From contig JADJOT010000011.1 in NCBI GenBank assembly GCA_016713625.1, positions 434,001 to 498,000 on the forward strand: DNA of 64,000 bases, given 5' to 3'. The notes below the pieces were generated by a model that saw only the letters and a list, made by a program, of their open reading frames with translations, ran no database searches and was not told the origin of the DNA. The DNA is from Candidatus Accumulibacter affinis. GTDB lineage: Bacteria > Pseudomonadota > Gammaproteobacteria > Burkholderiales > Rhodocyclaceae. This document shows, piece after piece, positions 62,728 through 64,000 of this stretch. The number at the start of each line of letters is the position of its first letter. Positions within the stretch are counted from its first letter, which is position 1. The position numbers were made by a program, and so were the translations under genes.

Positions 62728-63140
62728 AGGTGTTTCTCGATACCTCCGCTTTTGCCAAGCGCTATGTCGCCGAGCAGGGGTCGGATCAGGTTTTGGCGGT
62801 GTGCCAGCAGGCGGACAGTCTCGTGGTCAGTGTCATCTGCCTGCCGGAATTGATCTCCACGCTGTCCCGCCTGGTGCGCGAAAAGAAGCTGGCCAGCGCC
62901 GCTTACCGGAAGCTGAAGGGGGACATGATCGCCGATTTGGCAGATGTCGACATCTGCCAGATCACCCGGGAGGTTCTGGTTTCAGTTGTTTCGCTGCTCG
63001 AATTGCATCCACTTCGAGCGATGGATGGGCTGCATGTGGCATGCGCGCTCGCCTGCGCACCGGATGCTTTCGTATCGGCCGACCACCGCCAACTTCCAGC
63101 CGCACGCAAGGCCGGTCTCAGCGTCATCGACGTCTCGTAA
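62724..63140 (+). CDS. vapC: PIN-domain ribonuclease toxin (VapC-like)
   Basis: 138 residues, GTG start at 62724. PIN acidic residues: Asp near residue 5 (FLDTSAFAKRY), Glu near 42 (CLPELISTL), Asp in RAMDGLHVACAL (about 100) and Asp in FVSADHRQL (about 118). Such toxins cleave tRNA or rRNA. Forms a pair with the upstream Phd-like antitoxin and probably helps keep the neighbouring RM region in the genome (inference). Confidence 0.92.
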   Translation: MKVFLDTSAFAKRYVAEQGSDQVLAVCQQADSLVVSVICLPELISTLSRLVREKKLASAAYRKLKGDMIADLADVDICQITREVLVSVVSLLELHPLRAMDGLHVACALACAPDAFVSADHRQLPAARKAGLSVIDVS

Positions 63141-63184
63141 CCTGGGCCAAAGGATAGGCTACGCATCTTGACAGGAAGAATCCC

Positions 63185-64000
63185 ATGACCACCATCGGCC
63201 TGGCGGGGGCGGGAACCATCGGTTCCGGCCTGATTCGCCTTCTGAATACCTCTCCGGCGGCCCGGAGCCTGCGGATCAAGGCCGTCCTGGTCCGCGACGC
63301 CGCGAGGCCAAGACCCGGCCTGCCGGTCGGAACCCTGGTGACCGCCCGCTCGCAAGACCTCACCGACGACCCCGGGATCGATGTGGTGGTCGAGCTGCTG
63401 GGAGGCGTCGACGAGGCTTTTCGGGTGGTCAGCCGCGCCCTCGCGCAGGGCAAGGCGGTGGTCACCGCCAACAAGAACCTGCTCGCCGAACGCGGCCCCG
63501 AGCTCTTCGCCCTGGCGGCGAAGCACCGGGTGCCCCTGGGGTTCGAAGCCAGCGTCTGCGCCGGCATCCCGATCATCCGCACTCTGCAGGAAGCCCTTCG
63601 GGCCGACCGGATCACTGCGCTGGAAGGCATCGTCAACGGCACCACCAACTACCTGCTCACCCGGATGAGTGAGGAGCGGGCTTCGTACCAGGACTGTCTG
63701 GCCGACGCCCAGCGACTGGGCTTTGCCGAACCCGACCCCGATTACGATGTTTCGGGGAAGGATGCCGTCTGCAAGGCCGGCATTCTCGCCACCCTCGCCT
63801 TCGGCGCCTACGTCGACTTCCGCAAGATCCCCACCTCGGGCATCGACACCCTGGAACTGGAGGACGTCCGGCAGGCCGAAGCGATGGGCTACCGGATCAA
63901 GCTCCTGGCCGCCGCCCGTCGCTCTGCCGATGACCAGCTCGACGCCGAGGTGGCCGCGGTCCTGCTACCACTGGAGCACCCGCTGGCCTCGATCCGCATG
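63185..64000 (+). CDS. hom: Homoserine dehydrogenase (5' part; gene continues past the window)
   Basis: 272 codons are visible, open to the last base of the window. NAD(P)-binding start IGLAGAGTIGSGLIRLL, VVELLGGVDEA, VVTANKNLLAE (catalytic-site Lys), and the family signature GIVNGTTNYLLTRM with AEPDPDYDVSGKDA (substrate-binding Glu/Asp). Reduces aspartate semialdehyde to homoserine. The N-terminus differs from the MKPI.VGLLG.G.VG form usual in beta-proteobacteria, so transfer from another lineage is possible; this is an impression, not a measured result. Confidence 0.93.
   Translation, partial: MTTIGLAGAGTIGSGLIRLLNTSPAARSLRIKAVLVRDAARPRPGLPVGTLVTARSQDLTDDPGIDVVVELLGGVDEAFRVVSRALAQGKAVVTANKNLLAERGPELFALAAKHRVPLGFEASVCAGIPIIRTLQEALRADRITALEGIVNGTTNYLLTRMSEERASYQDCLADAQRLGFAEPDPDYDVSGKDAVCKAGILATLAFGAYVDFRKIPTSGIDTLELEDVRQAEAMGYRIKLLAAARRSADDQLDAEVAAVLLPLEHPLASIRM

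Overview
The window looks like a high-GC betaproteobacterial chromosome. The combination of a glycogen module, a membrane proton pyrophosphatase, pyruvate:acceptor oxidoreductase with pyruvate phosphate dikinase, and a Rhodocyclales-style TCA operon resembles polyphosphate-accumulating Candidatus Accumulibacter. That assignment is an inference from gene content and order, since no rRNA gene is present. No rRNA, tRNA or CRISPR array was seen.

Bases 1-13.6 kb hold carbon and energy storage genes: a GlgM/GlgA-type glucosyltransferase next to GlgE, glycogen phosphorylase facing them, a long K+-independent-type H+-pyrophosphatase flanked by two unrecognised 254-residue paralogues, and a tandem-domain phosphofructokinase. 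From 13.9 to 17.8 kb lies a small protease island: a subtilisin-like protease, a hypothetical protein, a same-length subtilisin paralogue that has lost catalytic Asp and Ser, and a free-standing I9 inhibitor-like protein. From 18.4 to 25.8 kb there is a four-gene 2-oxoacid:ferredoxin oxidoreductase operon followed by ppdK. Then come tgt-yajC-secD-secF and a metallo-beta-lactamase-fold hydrolase.

Bases 31.4-44.1 kb are the TCA block on the minus strand (sdhCDAB-sdhE-gltA-sucAB-lpd), with a GntR regulator and divergent mdh. Bases 44.2-49.9 kb are ordinary housekeeping genes: a CopD-like membrane protein, a MazG-like pyrophosphohydrolase, rlmJ, a nitronate monooxygenase-like gene, folE, an AEC transporter and a dienoyl-CoA isomerase-like crotonase.

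The most unusual region is 50.1-62.4 kb, a type I restriction-modification operon (hsdM, hsdS, hsdR) invaded by accessory genes. A DUF1016/YhcG-like fragment sits between hsdM and hsdS and is followed by a second copy of the 3' end of hsdM. Between hsdS and the intact hsdR lie two intact and one truncated GxxExxY genes (PD-(D/E)XK superfamily), an AlbA/Schlafen-type ATP-binding protein, and a broken and an intact rhuM gene. These are interleaved with four extra copies of the 5' end of hsdR, each beginning at the ATG. The GxxExxY genes lie in the loop of a palindrome with CTCCGCG-rich arms. A 78-bp form of the same palindrome with no gene is inserted in frame inside hsdM and again in the copied hsdM tail. 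Together this suggests a cargo-acquiring defence operon in which each insertion recreates the overlapping start/stop junction, plus a palindromic element family with possible autonomous (gene-bearing) and short forms.

Downstream are a Phd/VapC toxin-antitoxin pair with a clear operator and the beginning of a homoserine dehydrogenase gene that runs off the window.
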